DNA from: Betaproteobacteria bacterium
GTDB taxonomy: Bacteria; Pseudomonadota; Gammaproteobacteria; Burkholderiales; JAEUOS01
Reading direction: 5' to 3'
Assembly (NCBI GenBank): GCA_028292405.1
Contig: JAQGMJ010000066.1
Span: 1 to 61,547 of the forward strand
Length of the DNA: 61,547 nt
Numbering within the stretch: position 1 is the first letter of the stretch; every line of letters starts with the position of its first letter. The notes beneath the pieces were generated by a model, which worked only from the letters and a program-made list of their open reading frames with translations, had not been told where the DNA came from and did not search any database. The translations under genes and the position numbers were made by a program. Positions 35,908-43,743 of the stretch are shown here, piece after piece.

Positions 35908-37506
35908 TTAGGCGGTGACGGCTTTCCAGTCCAGGCCGAAGCGCGACAGATACTTGCGCAGGCGGTCGGCGTCATTGGCGCTTTCCTTGGCACGGCGCGA
36001 AGCGGCGAACAGGCGGCGGCCGGCTTGCGAAAGATTGCGCTCCGCGCGGCACACGCTGATCACGTTCGCCAACTGCATCTGGTCGAACAGGTCGATCTGC
36101 TCCAGCGCCGGCGCGCCCAGCAGCGCCTCCAGGTCGGCCGGCGCCCGCGGCTCGCCGGCCTCGATCGCCCATTGCGCGCGCAGCCGTTCGATCTCGCCGG
36201 TTACCTGCGCATCGCCGATGCGCCCGCCCTCGGCCAGCGTTGCCATGCGCGTGATTGATGCCGAAAGGTCGCGGAAGTTGCCGCGCCACGGCGCCTCGGC
36301 GGAGGCGGCGAAGCGCAGGTAGCGTTCGCGCGCCTCGGTGTTGAAGCGCGCCTGCGCGCCGGCCTCCTCCGAGTGGCGCGCCAGCAGGTAGTCGATGTTG
36401 GGCGCGATGTCCTCGGCGCGTTGCGCCAGGCCGGGCAGCTCGTAGGTCCAGAGATTGACGCGGGCGTACAGGTCTTCGCGAAAGCGCCCGCGCGCCACTT
36501 CCACCCGCAGGTCGCGGTTGGTGCCGGCGATCAGCTGGAAGTCGCTACCCACCTCGCGGTCGCCGCCCATCGGCAGGAAGCGTTTTTCCTCCACCGCCTT
36601 GAGCAGCATCGCTTGTTCATCCAGGCCCAGCTCGCCGATCTCGTCGAGAAACAGCAAACCCTTGTCCGCGCTGCGCAGCAGGCCGGCGCGTTCGCTGGCC
36701 GCGCCGGTGAAGGCGCCCTTCACATGGCCGAACAACGCGGAGCCCGCGCCCTCGCCGCGCAGGGTCGCGCAATTGACCTCGACGAAATTGCCGGCCAGCT
36801 GGTGGCGCACCTTTTTCAGGTCGAACACACGCCGCGCGAGAAAGGACTTGCCCGCGCCCGTCGGGCCCATCAGCAGCATCGGCGCGCGCGACTTCAGCGC
36901 CACCTGTTCGATCTCGCCGATCATCTTGTTGAAGCGCGCGTTACGCGTGGCGATGCCGGACTTCAGCAGGCTCACCGCGTCCGCATGCTCGCGCGCGAAG
37001 CGCCGCGCGATGATGTCGTAGCGCGACAGGTCGAGGTCGATCAGCGCATAAGTGCCCGGCTGGTTCTCCTGCTGTTTTTTCGGCGGCGCCGTCTGCAGCA
37101 ACACACCCGGGATGTAGCGCGCCTCCACCATCAGGAACAGGCAGATCTGCGCCACGTGGGTGCCGGTGGTGATGTGCACCCAGTATTCCTCCTCCTCCGG
37201 CCTGAAGGCATAGCCGCGCGCGTGGTCGTGCAGTGCCGCGTACACCTGGCCGAAGTCCCACGGGTCCTCGATGGCCAACTCGACCGGGCGCACCTGCGTC
37301 TCTGGCGACACCTTGCCGATGTCGGCGCGCAGTTGGTCCAGCAGATGCGTGTGGCGGCCGGAATGGAACAGCTCGATGCGGTGCACCAGCAGGTCCGCCT
37401 GCTGTGTCAGGGCCACCGTGGGCCGCCACTTCTCCCAGCGGCGGCCGCCGCCCCCGCTGTCCAGCTGGGTGCCGATGAAGCCGAAGATGACGGTGCGTTT
37501 GGTCAT
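35908..37506 (-). CDS. rtcR: RtcR, sigma-54-dependent regulator of RNA repair
   Basis: A 532-residue bacterial enhancer-binding protein. Residues 1-185 are the RtcR sensor (CARF-like), which in studied homologs binds tRNA fragments or 2',3'-cyclic phosphate ends. Next is the AAA+ sigma-54 module with Walker A GPTGAGKS (214-221), the sigma-54 loop GAFTGA (264-269) and Walker B LLFLDEIG (284-291). The C-terminal DNA-binding part is near 470-532. It is divergent from the RNA-repair operon, and a dyad enhancer lies directly beside its start. It should activate rtcBA upon RNA damage. Confidence 0.95.
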   Translation of the reverse strand: MTKRTVIFGFIGTQLDSGGGGRRWEKWRPTVALTQQADLLVHRIELFHSGRHTHLLDQLRADIGKVSPETQVRPVELAIEDPWDFGQVYAALHDHARGYAFRPEEEEYWVHITTGTHVAQICLFLMVEARYIPGVLLQTAPPKKQQENQPGTYALIDLDLSRYDIIARRFAREHADAVSLLKSGIATRNARFNKMIGEIEQVALKSRAPMLLMGPTGAGKSFLARRVFDLKKVRHQLAGNFVEVNCATLRGEGAGSALFGHVKGAFTGAASERAGLLRSADKGLLFLDEIGELGLDEQAMLLKAVEEKRFLPMGGDREVGSDFQLIAGTNRDLRVEVARGRFREDLYARVNLWTYELPGLAQRAEDIAPNIDYLLARHSEEAGAQARFNTEARERYLRFAASAEAPWRGNFRDLSASITRMATLAEGGRIGDAQVTGEIERLRAQWAIEAGEPRAPADLEALLGAPALEQIDLFDQMQLANVISVCRAERNLSQAGRRLFAASRRAKESANDADRLRKYLSRFGLDWKAVTA

Positions 37507-37515
37507 GATCGCCCA

Positions 37516-37547
37516 ATATTCAAATATAGATTCCTATCTTTGAGTAT
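37516..37547. promoter_or_regulatory. Probable RtcR enhancer dyad
   Basis: Arms ATATTCAAATATAG (37516-37529) and CTATCTTTGAGTAT (37534-37547) are inverted repeats matching at 12 of 14 positions. The site is about 110 bases upstream of the -24 element, a normal distance for an enhancer of a sigma-54 activator. Confidence 0.65.
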
Positions 37548-37659
37548 AGATTAATCGGGGCCACAACGTGCCGGTGGCTTTATCGGTGGACTGGGATGAG
37601 CAGGATTTCCCTCATTTAAACAGTGGGTTAAGAAAATAAGAACACACCTCATTCGCCGC

Positions 37660-37675
37660 TGGCACACCCGTTGCA
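37660..37675 (+). promoter_or_regulatory. Sigma-54 (-24/-12) promoter of the rtc operon
   Basis: TGGCAC-N5-TTGCA fits the consensus, with GG and GC 12 bases apart. Transcription would start near 37686. A second similar word at 37696-37711 has one base too many between GG and GC. Confidence 0.88.
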
Positions 37676-37725
37676 ATACCTCTACGCAAGGGCACGTTGG
37701 CAAGAAGGGTTGCCGTCACCGAAAA

Positions 37726-37917
37726 CGACACGGTGGACCGGGTAATACCGGGGGCGGGCGTGAGTCGGGTACGAGTACGGTTTGCGACGCGGGGCGGGCT
37801 GCAGAAACGGTTCGTCGTATTTTTTGAAACTCGCGCGCGTTTTCCAATCGGATCCCGGGCCGGGCGTAATGACCCCGGTCGCCGTTCAAGCCGGTTCGAC
37901 TCCGGTCGTGTCCACCA
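37726..37917 (+). ncRNA. tRNA-like RNA in the leader of the rtc operon
   Basis: A region between the sigma-54 promoter and the first gene ends like a tRNA: T-arm GCCGG-TTCGACT-CCGGT at 37890-37906, then CGTGTCC, discriminator A and encoded CCA (37915-37917). The 3' acceptor strand can pair with GACACG at 37727-37732 (six Watson-Crick pairs) or, with wobbles, with GGGCGTG at 37756. The anticodon part is not clear. tRNA-like RNAs are known in other rtc operons (YrlA/YrlB in Salmonella). The exact 5' end is uncertain. Confidence 0.55.
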
Positions 37918-37949
37918 AACTATGTGCAAAGTAGAGAAAGGGAAGCAAA

Positions 37950-38405
37950 ATGAAAATCGCCGAAGCTTTGATCTTGCGTAGCGATATGCAGAAAAAACTG
38001 GCCGCGCTTAAGCAGCGTATCGGCAACAATGTGGTCGTGCAGGAAGGCGATGTGCCGCATGAAGACCCGGCGGCGTTGATGGCGCAGGCTTTCGCCGTGC
38101 AGGAAGAACTGGAAAGCCTGGTGGTGAACATCAACCAGGCCAACCAGTCGCACGCCCTGGCGGATGGCCGCAAGCTGTCGCGCGCGGTGGCGCAGCGCGA
38201 TACGCTGATCGCCCGCCACGCGCTGATCAGCCATGCCGTGGCCGCAACCCATAAGGAACCCGATCGCTACAGCATGAAGGAGATCAAGTGGATCGCGGTG
38301 ATCAAGGTCGGCGCCCTGCAAAAGCAGGCCGACGACCTGGCGCAGGCGATCCGCGAACTCAATGTTGCGATCCAGGAAACCAACTGGAAAGCCGAGTTGG
38401 TGTGA
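37950..38405 (+). CDS. DIP1984-family protein
   Basis: A 151-residue, mostly helical cytoplasmic protein (MKIAEALILRSDMQKKLAALKQRI, DGRKLSRAVAQRDTLIARHALISHA, YSMKEIKWIAVIKVGALQKQADDLA). It matches the DIP1984 family, sometimes labelled septicolysin-like, which is found repeatedly in RtcB-type RNA-repair operons. Its biochemical role is unknown. It is the first gene after the tRNA-like leader, with an AAAGGGAAGC site. Confidence 0.8.
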   Translation: MKIAEALILRSDMQKKLAALKQRIGNNVVVQEGDVPHEDPAALMAQAFAVQEELESLVVNINQANQSHALADGRKLSRAVAQRDTLIARHALISHAVAATHKEPDRYSMKEIKWIAVIKVGALQKQADDLAQAIRELNVAIQETNWKAELV

Positions 38406-38674
38406 ATCGCGAGGCCGGCCCCAGGCGGGCCGGCGCACAAGTTTGGCTGGAAGCGGGCGAGCGTGAGACCCCATGCACAGAAGGCCGAGGGGTTGAAAAT
38501 ATATCGGGCTTCTTCCCCGCGCGAAGGGCAGCGCACCCTTATCACTTTTAAGCCCAGGTACACCCGACACGTTCAACCCGGCCCCAAAAAGCCGCTTCAA
38601 CCGTCAGACTTCATCACCACACGCTGACGCTTTCAGCCCCGAAATAGAGTCAGTAGGAAGGAAAGAGCAACACC
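38406..38674. other. Gap between DIP1984 gene and rtcB
   Basis: This 269-base stretch has a strong hairpin GCCGGCCC-cagg-CGGGCCGGC near 38412-38432 without a T-run, and otherwise no gene. It could be processed RNA inside the operon transcript. Confidence 0.4.
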
Positions 38675-39904
38675 ATGAAAACCGGAAACTACGAAGTGAT
38701 GCAGCACGGCCACGACCGTCCCGTGAAAATGTGGACCGAGGGCGTGCCGGTGGAAGAGTCGGCGAAGCAGCAACTCGCCAATACCGCGAAGATGCCCTTC
38801 ATCTACAAGTGGCTGGCGGTAATGCCGGACGTGCATCTGGGCAAGGGCTCGACCATCGGCAGCGTGATTCCGACCAAGGGCGCGATCATTCCCGCCGCGG
38901 TAGGAGTGGATATCGGCTGCGGCATGATGGCGGCGAAAACCACGCTGACCGCGGCCGACCTGCCGGACAACCTCGGCCCGCTGCGCGCGGCGATCGAAAA
39001 GGCGGTGCCGCACGGCACAACCCCCAAGCATCGCGGCCGCGACCAGGGTTCGTGGGGCGAGAAGCCGCCTTCGGCCGTGGATACGGCGTGGGAAAAGCTG
39101 AATCCCGGCTTCGAGCGCATCACCGAGAAATATCCGAAGCTGAAGAACACCAACAACTACCGCCACGTCGGAACGCTCGGTGGCGGCAACCACTTCATCG
39201 AGGTCTGCCTGGATGAGGCGGATGCGGTGTGGTTGATGCTGCACTCGGGTTCGCGCGGGGTGGGCAACGCCATCGGTTCGCTGTTCATCGAAAAGGCGAA
39301 GGAGGACATGCGCAAGCATTTCATCAGCCTGCCCGATGCGGACCTGGCGTACTTCGTCGAAGGCAGCGAGCATTTCGACGATTACGTCGAGGCGGTGGGC
39401 TGGGCACAGGGCTTCGCGCAGGCAAACCGCGAGGTGATGATGCAAAACGTCATCCGCGCGGTGAAGGGCGTGATCGCCAAGCCGTTCGAGTCGCACGTGG
39501 AAGCGGTGAATTGCCATCACAACTACGTGCAGCGCGAACAGCACTACGGTGAAGAGGTGCTGGTGACCCGCAAGGGTGCGGTGTCGGCGAAAAAGGGCGA
39601 ACTGGGCATCATCCCCGGCAGCATGGGAGCGCGTTCGTACATCGTGCGCGGCCTCGGCAACGAGGAGGCGTTCCACTCGTGCAGCCACGGAGCGGGGCGC
39701 ACCATGAGCCGCACCGAAGCCAAGCGCCGTTTCAATCTGGCCGACCAGGCGAAGGCGACCGAAGGCGTCGAGTGCCGCAAGGACGCGGCAGTGATCGACG
39801 AGATCCCGATGGCCTACAAGGACATCGACGCCGTGATGCACGCCCAGCGCGAGCTGGTGGAAGTGGTGCATACGCTCAAGCAGGTGGTGTGCGTGAAGGG
39901 GTGA
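38675..39904 (+). CDS. rtcB: RtcB, RNA-splicing ligase (3'-phosphate/cyclic phosphate to 5'-OH)
   Basis: A 409-residue GTP- and Mn-dependent RNA ligase that joins 2',3'-cyclic phosphate or 3'-phosphate ends to 5'-OH ends. The active-site motifs are complete: GVDIGCGM (metal-binding Asp and Cys near 79-82), NYRHVGTLGGGNHF, HSGSRGVG, EAVNCHHNYV and SCSHGAGR, whose His is the guanylylated residue. An AGGAAGGAAAGAG stretch precedes the ATG. In archaea and animals this enzyme ligates tRNA exons; in bacteria it repairs cleaved tRNA and rRNA. Confidence 0.97.
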   Translation: MKTGNYEVMQHGHDRPVKMWTEGVPVEESAKQQLANTAKMPFIYKWLAVMPDVHLGKGSTIGSVIPTKGAIIPAAVGVDIGCGMMAAKTTLTAADLPDNLGPLRAAIEKAVPHGTTPKHRGRDQGSWGEKPPSAVDTAWEKLNPGFERITEKYPKLKNTNNYRHVGTLGGGNHFIEVCLDEADAVWLMLHSGSRGVGNAIGSLFIEKAKEDMRKHFISLPDADLAYFVEGSEHFDDYVEAVGWAQGFAQANREVMMQNVIRAVKGVIAKPFESHVEAVNCHHNYVQREQHYGEEVLVTRKGAVSAKKGELGIIPGSMGARSYIVRGLGNEEAFHSCSHGAGRTMSRTEAKRRFNLADQAKATEGVECRKDAAVIDEIPMAYKDIDAVMHAQRELVEVVHTLKQVVCVKG

Positions 39905-40025
39905 ACCCGACATCGGGGCAGGCGGCATCGGCCGCCCGCCCCGGTGCCGCACATGAAAAGAAAAATGGGGCCGGCGATCAAGCTGTGATCGATCGTGCCC
40001 GGCAATGGATAACAGGAAGAACAAT

Positions 40026-41051
40026 ATGATCGAACTCGATGGCTCGCTTGGCGAAGGCGGCGGCCAGATCCTGCGCAGCGCGCTGTCGCTCGCGATGGTG
40101 ACAGGCAAGCCCTTTCGCATTTCGCGCATCCGCGCCGGGCGCCCGCGCCCGGGCCTGCTGCGCCAACACCTGACCGCGGTGCAGGCTGCCGCCGCCGTCT
40201 GCGGGGGCACCGTGCAGGGCGCGGAACTGGGCTCGGTGGCGCTCGAATTCACGCCGGGCCCGGTGCGCGCGGGCGACTACAGCTTCGCCGTCGGCTCGGC
40301 CGGCAGCTGCACGCTGGTGCTGCAGACGGTGCTGCCCGCGCTGTTGCAAGCATCCGCGCCCAGCACGCTCGAACTTTCCGGCGGCACGCACAACCCGTTC
40401 GCGCCGCCAGCGCATTTCCTGCAGCGCAGCTTCCTGCCGCTGCTGGCGCGGATGGGCGCGCAAGTCGATATCGAGATCGTGCGCTGCGGCTTTTATCCCG
40501 CCGGCGGCGGCGCGCTGCGGGTGCGCGTCTCGCCCTGTGCCGCGCTGGCGCCGCTGGAACTGATGCAGCGCGGCGCGCTGGTACGCCTGCACGCGGAAAG
40601 CCTGGTGGCTGGAGTGCCTGCGCAGGTGGCGCGGCGCGAACTCGCGGCGGTGCAGGCGGCGCTGGGCCTGGCCGACGAGGCGCTGGCGGTGCGCGAACTG
40701 CCGCAAAACCAGGGGCCGGGTAATGCTTTGCTCATCACCTGCGAGCATGAGCACCTGAGCGAAATGGTGTCGGCCTTCGGTGAGCGCGGCGTTTCCGCGG
40801 AAAAGGTGGCGGCGCAGGCGGTGCGGAAGATGCAGGCCTATATGCAGTCGGGCGCGGCGGTGGGCGAGCACTTGGCGGACCAATTGCTGCTGCCGCTGGC
40901 GCTGGCCGGGAGCGGCAGCTTCGCGACGACGGCGCCGAGCCAGCATACGCTGACCAACGCGGAAGTGATCGCGCGTTTCCTGCCGGTGGACTTTCGTTTC
41001 GAGGCGTTGCCGGCGGGGGCGACCGTGGTGCGCGCGCTTACCCGGCCATGA
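40026..41051 (+). CDS. rtcA: RtcA, RNA 3'-terminal phosphate cyclase
   Basis: A 341-residue ATP-dependent enzyme converting RNA 3'-phosphate to 2',3'-cyclic phosphate. Family signatures are LDGSLGEGGGQILRSAL, RAGRPRPGLLRQHLTAV, SGGTHNPFAPP, FYPAGGG and the C-terminal PSQHTLTN, which carries the probable adenylylated His. The ATG at 40026 has an AGGAAGAACAAT site; an in-frame ATG seven codons earlier is less likely. The last 14 bases overlap tail-to-tail with the RlaP gene. Confidence 0.95.
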   Translation: MIELDGSLGEGGGQILRSALSLAMVTGKPFRISRIRAGRPRPGLLRQHLTAVQAAAAVCGGTVQGAELGSVALEFTPGPVRAGDYSFAVGSAGSCTLVLQTVLPALLQASAPSTLELSGGTHNPFAPPAHFLQRSFLPLLARMGAQVDIEIVRCGFYPAGGGALRVRVSPCAALAPLELMQRGALVRLHAESLVAGVPAQVARRELAAVQAALGLADEALAVRELPQNQGPGNALLITCEHEHLSEMVSAFGERGVSAEKVAAQAVRKMQAYMQSGAAVGEHLADQLLLPLALAGSGSFATTAPSQHTLTNAEVIARFLPVDFRFEALPAGATVVRALTRP

Positions 41052-41823
41052 CGGTGTCGCGCAAGAACGCGTCGCAGCGGTCGTAGGCCTCCGGCGGCGC
41101 GCGATGCGCGGGCATGGCGGCGGCGATGCTGGTGCAGCGCTCCAGTTCGGTTTCGATGAAGTAGCTCAGCGCCGGCACGCGCGGCGCCTCGGCCAGCTCA
41201 TCGGCGCCGCGCTTTTGTTCCAGCAGGGTGTCGATGGCGGCGCGCAGTTCGGCGTCCCGCACCATCTCATCGACCAGCAACTGGAACAGCATGGGCGCGG
41301 GGCCGCGGCCTTGCTCGATCCACTGGCAGCACAGGAGAGGGCGCAGCACGTAGAGATATTTTTTCGGGCGCACCGTTTTCGATTGCAGGTATTCGCGGTT
41401 GTTGCCCTTGGCCATGCTGAAGTAATGATGCCAGCAGGCAGCCGGGTTGAAGAATTCGCGCGCCAGGGCGCGAAACCGCGTCATCACTGGCTCATCCTGC
41501 CGGTAGATCAACGGCGAGTCCAGCCACTCCAGCAGCGTGGGGTTGCACTTTTGCATCAGCGTCAGCGACTTGCGCAACTCCCAGCCGTTGATGTCGAGGT
41601 CGCCGGAGATGGGCAGCTCGATCACGTCGCGCGGCTCGCTCACGCGCAAATACCAGGGCAGGCGCGGCGCGTAGATGAAGCGCACGTCCCAGTCGCTATT
41701 GGGCGAAGCAAAGCCCCAGGCGCGGCTGCCGGACTCGATCGCCAGCAGGATGCGCACCTCATGCAGTGCCTCCATGCGCGCGAGCTGCTGCGCGATATCG
41801 GCCTGGACGGCGGCGTCGCTCAT
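41038..41823 (-). CDS. rlaP: RlaP-type RNA-repair nucleotidyltransferase
   Basis: A 261-residue polymerase-beta-superfamily nucleotidyltransferase with the signature GSRAWGFASPNSDWDVRFIY at 32-51, in which the SDWD acids bind metal. The family (YcgL-like, called RlaP in comparative work) is predicted to act with RNA ligases in RNA repair, perhaps adding nucleotides to damaged ends. It is convergent with rtcA and overlaps its end, and is preceded on its strand by a small XRE regulator (3-base gap), forming a separately controlled pair. Confidence 0.88.
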   Translation of the reverse strand: MSDAAVQADIAQQLARMEALHEVRILLAIESGSRAWGFASPNSDWDVRFIYAPRLPWYLRVSEPRDVIELPISGDLDINGWELRKSLTLMQKCNPTLLEWLDSPLIYRQDEPVMTRFRALAREFFNPAACWHHYFSMAKGNNREYLQSKTVRPKKYLYVLRPLLCCQWIEQGRGPAPMLFQLLVDEMVRDAELRAAIDTLLEQKRGADELAEAPRVPALSYFIETELERCTSIAAAMPAHRAPPEAYDRCDAFLRDTVMAG

Positions 41824-41826
41824 GGC

Positions 41827-42075
41827 TTACGCGAACTCGGTGATGAACAGTTCGGTGGCGTCGCAGCGCAATACCGTCATCAAGCCGTTCATCACGCTCA
41901 GGTTGAGCAGCTCGGACTCGTTGTTGACGATGCGCGTCAATTGCGAATGCGAAATGTCGACGCCGATCTCGCGCAGCAGCGCATGCAGCGCCACCACGGA
42001 TGAAATGCCGCGCACGGCCATCTGCTCCTTGATTGCAAGGCGCAGGCGGCGGGGGCGGTAGGGGCGGCGTGCCAT
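41827..42075 (-). CDS. Small XRE/Cro-type HTH regulator
   Basis: An 82-residue DNA-binding protein: basic N-terminus (MARRPYRPRRLRLAIKEQMA) and an HTH (VVALHALLREIGVDISHSQLTRIVNN). The ATG at 42075 is chosen over a longer in-frame start without support. It is translationally close to rlaP (3 bases). Upstream lie alternating TGCAAA half-sites beside a sigma-70 promoter that points the other way, into the tRNA array, so it probably represses both its own operon and the array. Confidence 0.85.
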   Translation of the reverse strand: MARRPYRPRRLRLAIKEQMAVRGISSVVALHALLREIGVDISHSQLTRIVNNESELLNLSVMNGLMTVLRCDATELFITEFA

Positions 42076-42146
42076 CAGAATAAACCCGGGATTAAATCGG
42101 CATAAACCGGTAAATTGACAGCAGCCATTATATGCTTGCGTTGGAT

Positions 42147-42175
42147 GCAAACAACAGTTTGCATTTGATGCAAAT
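42147..42175. promoter_or_regulatory. Operator array for the XRE regulator
   Basis: Two overlapping dyads share one arm: TGCAAAC-aaca-GTTTGCA at 42147-42164, and TTTGCA-tttga-TGCAAA at 42159-42175. They lie between the XRE start and the -35 box of the divergent promoter. Confidence 0.75.
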
Positions 42176-42181
42176 TAATCG

Positions 42182-42210
42182 TTGACAGGAAAAAGGCGCT
42201 TCGGCATAAT
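42182..42210 (+). promoter_or_regulatory. Strong sigma-70 promoter directed into the tRNA array
   Basis: TTGACA (42182-42187), a 17-base spacer and CATAAT (42205-42210). The -35 box is a perfect consensus and the spacing is ideal. The XRE half-sites end 7 bases upstream. Confidence 0.85.
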
Positions 42211-42476
42211 CCAGATCATCGAGAAGTAGACGCATTGCAGGCGATAAGGTTTGGCGGCGAAGTTACCGCGCGTTGTAAACCAGAATCCGCGGCGGCGCGT
42301 TAAACCCGCACCATTTACTGAAGAGCACAGCTTTCCAAGCGATTTCCGGCCATGTTTAATTTACTTGATTCCAGACTGCAACACCCCAGCCCGCGGACGA
42401 TGGACGCGAGCGTCGAGGGTATTTGCATGCACGGGCCGGAGGTTGCCAGCTAGGCGATTTCCAAGTTTCACGCCAA
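42211..42476 (+). other. Leader of the array transcript
   Basis: No credible gene is seen. There are local stem-loops (for example GGTTT...AAACC around 42248-42282) and a poorly matching tRNA-like end CCGCACCA near 42305. An open frame of 235 codons from 42251 crosses the following terminator and has no coding character. Confidence 0.4.
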
Positions 42477-42514
42477 AAGGCCCGGGCACCTCAAAAAGGT
42501 ACCGGGCCTTTTTG
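42477..42514 (+). terminator. Intrinsic terminator/attenuator in the array leader
   Basis: AAGGCCCGG (42477-42485) pairs with CCGGGCCTT (42502-42510), with a few inner pairs and T residues following. Placed between the array promoter and the tRNA genes, it could attenuate. Confidence 0.85.
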
Positions 42515-42986
42515 TATTTGGAGTCGATTTCCGATGCTGGTTTGCAGAATGATGTTGCAACAGATGGAGCAGGGTTCGCTGAATGCACGCGAAAAAAGGG
42601 GAAGGGCTGCAATAGCGGATACGCCCGACTCCATCCCACCTCGCGGGGAAAAGCAGGGCGCCGTAACACAACCGCACGGCGCTTTGCGGCAGGCGAGGGT
42701 GCAGTCGTTGAAGTCCGTTTCGTGAAAACGAAAGGAGTTGTGGCCTGGGCGGAAATCGTCCTGGCCGAAACAGGAATGCAGAGCGAAGGCAGCGGTAGCG
42801 GAATACGGGCGGGCCACCACGCGTGGCCCAGGCCTGCCGAGGTGCGTTTACAGCGCACCCGGGCGGAGCTTTGCCCGAAATTCGCCGCGACCGGTTTTGC
42901 CGGTGGCATTGAAGCGCTGCGGGCGGCGAGAACAGCGAAGGTGCGGACCATGGTCTAGCGCCATCGCAAACGCAGTATGTTCTCGC
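42515..42986 (+). ncRNA. Candidate large structured RNA before the tRNA array
   Basis: A 470-base stretch between two terminators has no coding character but many local helices, for instance GGGCCAC-cac-GCGTGGCCC near 42819-42837 and GACCGGTTTTGCCGGT near 42888. It ends at an intrinsic terminator. Large ornate RNAs such as GOLLD and ROOL are known next to tRNA clusters, which makes this a candidate for that type of RNA. I cannot align it to any of them. Confidence 0.35.
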
Positions 42987-43020
42987 AGCCCGGTCGCTTC
43001 ACAGCACCGGGCTGTTTTTG
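42987..43020 (+). terminator. Intrinsic terminator before the first tRNA
   Basis: AGCCCGGT (42987-42994) pairs with ACCGGGCT (43006-43013), followed by GTTTTTG. Only 6 bases separate it from tRNA-Tyr. Confidence 0.88.
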
Positions 43021-43026
43021 TCTAAG

Positions 43027-43124
43027 GCGTCGTTGGCCGAGCGGTAAGGCACCTGACTGTAAATCAGGGGCTCCCACGCCACGCAACTGAGGCAGCGGTG
43101 GTTCGAATCCATCACGACGCACCA
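43027..43124 (+). tRNA. tRNA-Tyr(GTA), unusually long
   Basis: Perfect acceptor GCGTCGT/ACGACGC, A discriminator and encoded CCA. Anticodon arm CCTGA-CTGTAAA-TCAGG gives GTA. The variable region is about 28 nt instead of the usual 13-20, for 98 nt total. T-arm GGTGG-TTCGAAT-CCATC. Confidence 0.88.
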
Positions 43125-43145
43125 GATTTTGCTGTACCGATTTAT

Positions 43146-43233
43146 GCGCGGCTGGGGGAATAGGCAGACCCGCCTGTCTCAGAAGCAGGAGCCCCAAAGG
43201 GCAGTCTCGGTTCGACTCCGGGGCCGCGTACCA
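43146..43233 (+). tRNA. tRNA-Leu(CAG)
   Basis: Acceptor GCGCGGC/GCCGCGT (one G-T pair), CCA encoded. Anticodon loop CTCAGAA gives CAG. A long variable arm suits leucine. T-arm CTCGG-TTCGACT-CCGGG. Confidence 0.9.
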
Positions 43234-43285
43234 GTTTTTCCGCGGGTGCTTGCATTCGCCGCTTGAGGTCATTGGACGTCGGGCG

Positions 43286-43298
43286 TGGTTCTTTAACA
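43286..43298 (+). promoter_or_regulatory. boxA-like antitermination element
   Basis: TGGTTCTTTAACA closely resembles the rRNA boxA (TGCTCTTTAACA) bound by NusB/S10. It lies between the second and third tRNA genes, where antitermination would help read through the many hairpins downstream. Confidence 0.5.
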
Positions 43299-43355
43299 AC
43301 TCGGGAATATGGTTTGAGCCGGCGTGCGATGGGTAAGCACTGCATGCCGGCTTGA

Positions 43356-43431
43356 GCGGACATAACTTAATTGGCAGAGAGCGACACCGCCAGTGTCGCA
43401 GGTGCCGGATCGTTGCCGGCTGTCCGCTCCA
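43356..43431 (+). tRNA. tRNA-Gly(GCC) with abnormal T-loop
   Basis: Acceptor GCGGACA/TGTCCGC is perfect, with T discriminator and CCA. Anticodon arm CGACA-CCGCCAG-TGTCG gives GCC. T-stem GCCGG/CCGGC is perfect, but the loop is ATCGTTG instead of TTCGANT. Confidence 0.82.
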
Positions 43432-43437
43432 GACATT

Positions 43438-43513
43438 CGGACAAGAGTACAAACCTACTTTTGTCCGGCCTGATCTGCACAAAAATCGCTGGCAAAGCCA
43501 GTCGATTTTTGTG
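43438..43513. repeat. Double-hairpin repeat, copy A
   Basis: Hairpin 1 has arms CGGACAAGAGTA / TACTTTTGTCCG. Hairpin 2 runs from CACAAAAATCG-CTGGC to GCCAG-tCGATTTTTGTG. The same two-hairpin unit recurs at 44587-44660 (inverted) and 48356-48429. Confidence 0.85.
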
Positions 43514-43543
43514 TGGAAAGGGCCACGAACAAGAAAAACCAAC

Positions 43544-43618
43544 GCGGGTGTGACCGAATGGCTCAGGTAGCGGTCTTCCAAACCGATGACGCAGGTTCGA
43601 TTCCTGTCGCCCGCACCA
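43544..43618 (+). tRNA. tRNA-Gly(TCC)
   Basis: Acceptor GCGGGTG/CGCCCGC (one T-G pair), A, CCA. Anticodon loop CTTCCAA gives TCC. T-arm GCAGG-TTCGATT-CCTGT. Confidence 0.88.
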
Positions 43619-43622
43619 ATAC

Positions 43623-43700
43623 GCGTCCGTAGCTCAGCGGATCGAGAGCACTGGTCTACGAAGCCGGAGGTCGCACGTTCGAATCGTGCCGGACGCACCA
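43623..43700 (+). tRNA. tRNA-Arg(ACG)
   Basis: Acceptor GCGTCCG/CGGACGC perfect, A, CCA. Anticodon loop CTACGAA gives ACG; the stem contains wobble pairs. T-arm GCACG-TTCGAAT-CGTGC. Only 4 bases after the preceding tRNA. Confidence 0.9.
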
Positions 43701-43743
43701 AATCATCGGACATCAGTACGAAGCCGCTCTTGTCCAAATTCAT

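Noticed and set aside
37696..37711. Second -24/-12-like word after the sigma-54 promoter
   Set aside because: GG and GC are 13 instead of 12 bases apart, and the word forms a local hairpin.
42251..42958. 235-codon plus-strand frame in the array leader
   Set aside because: It crosses a strong terminator, has no ribosome site and no protein-like composition; the region reads better as structured RNA.
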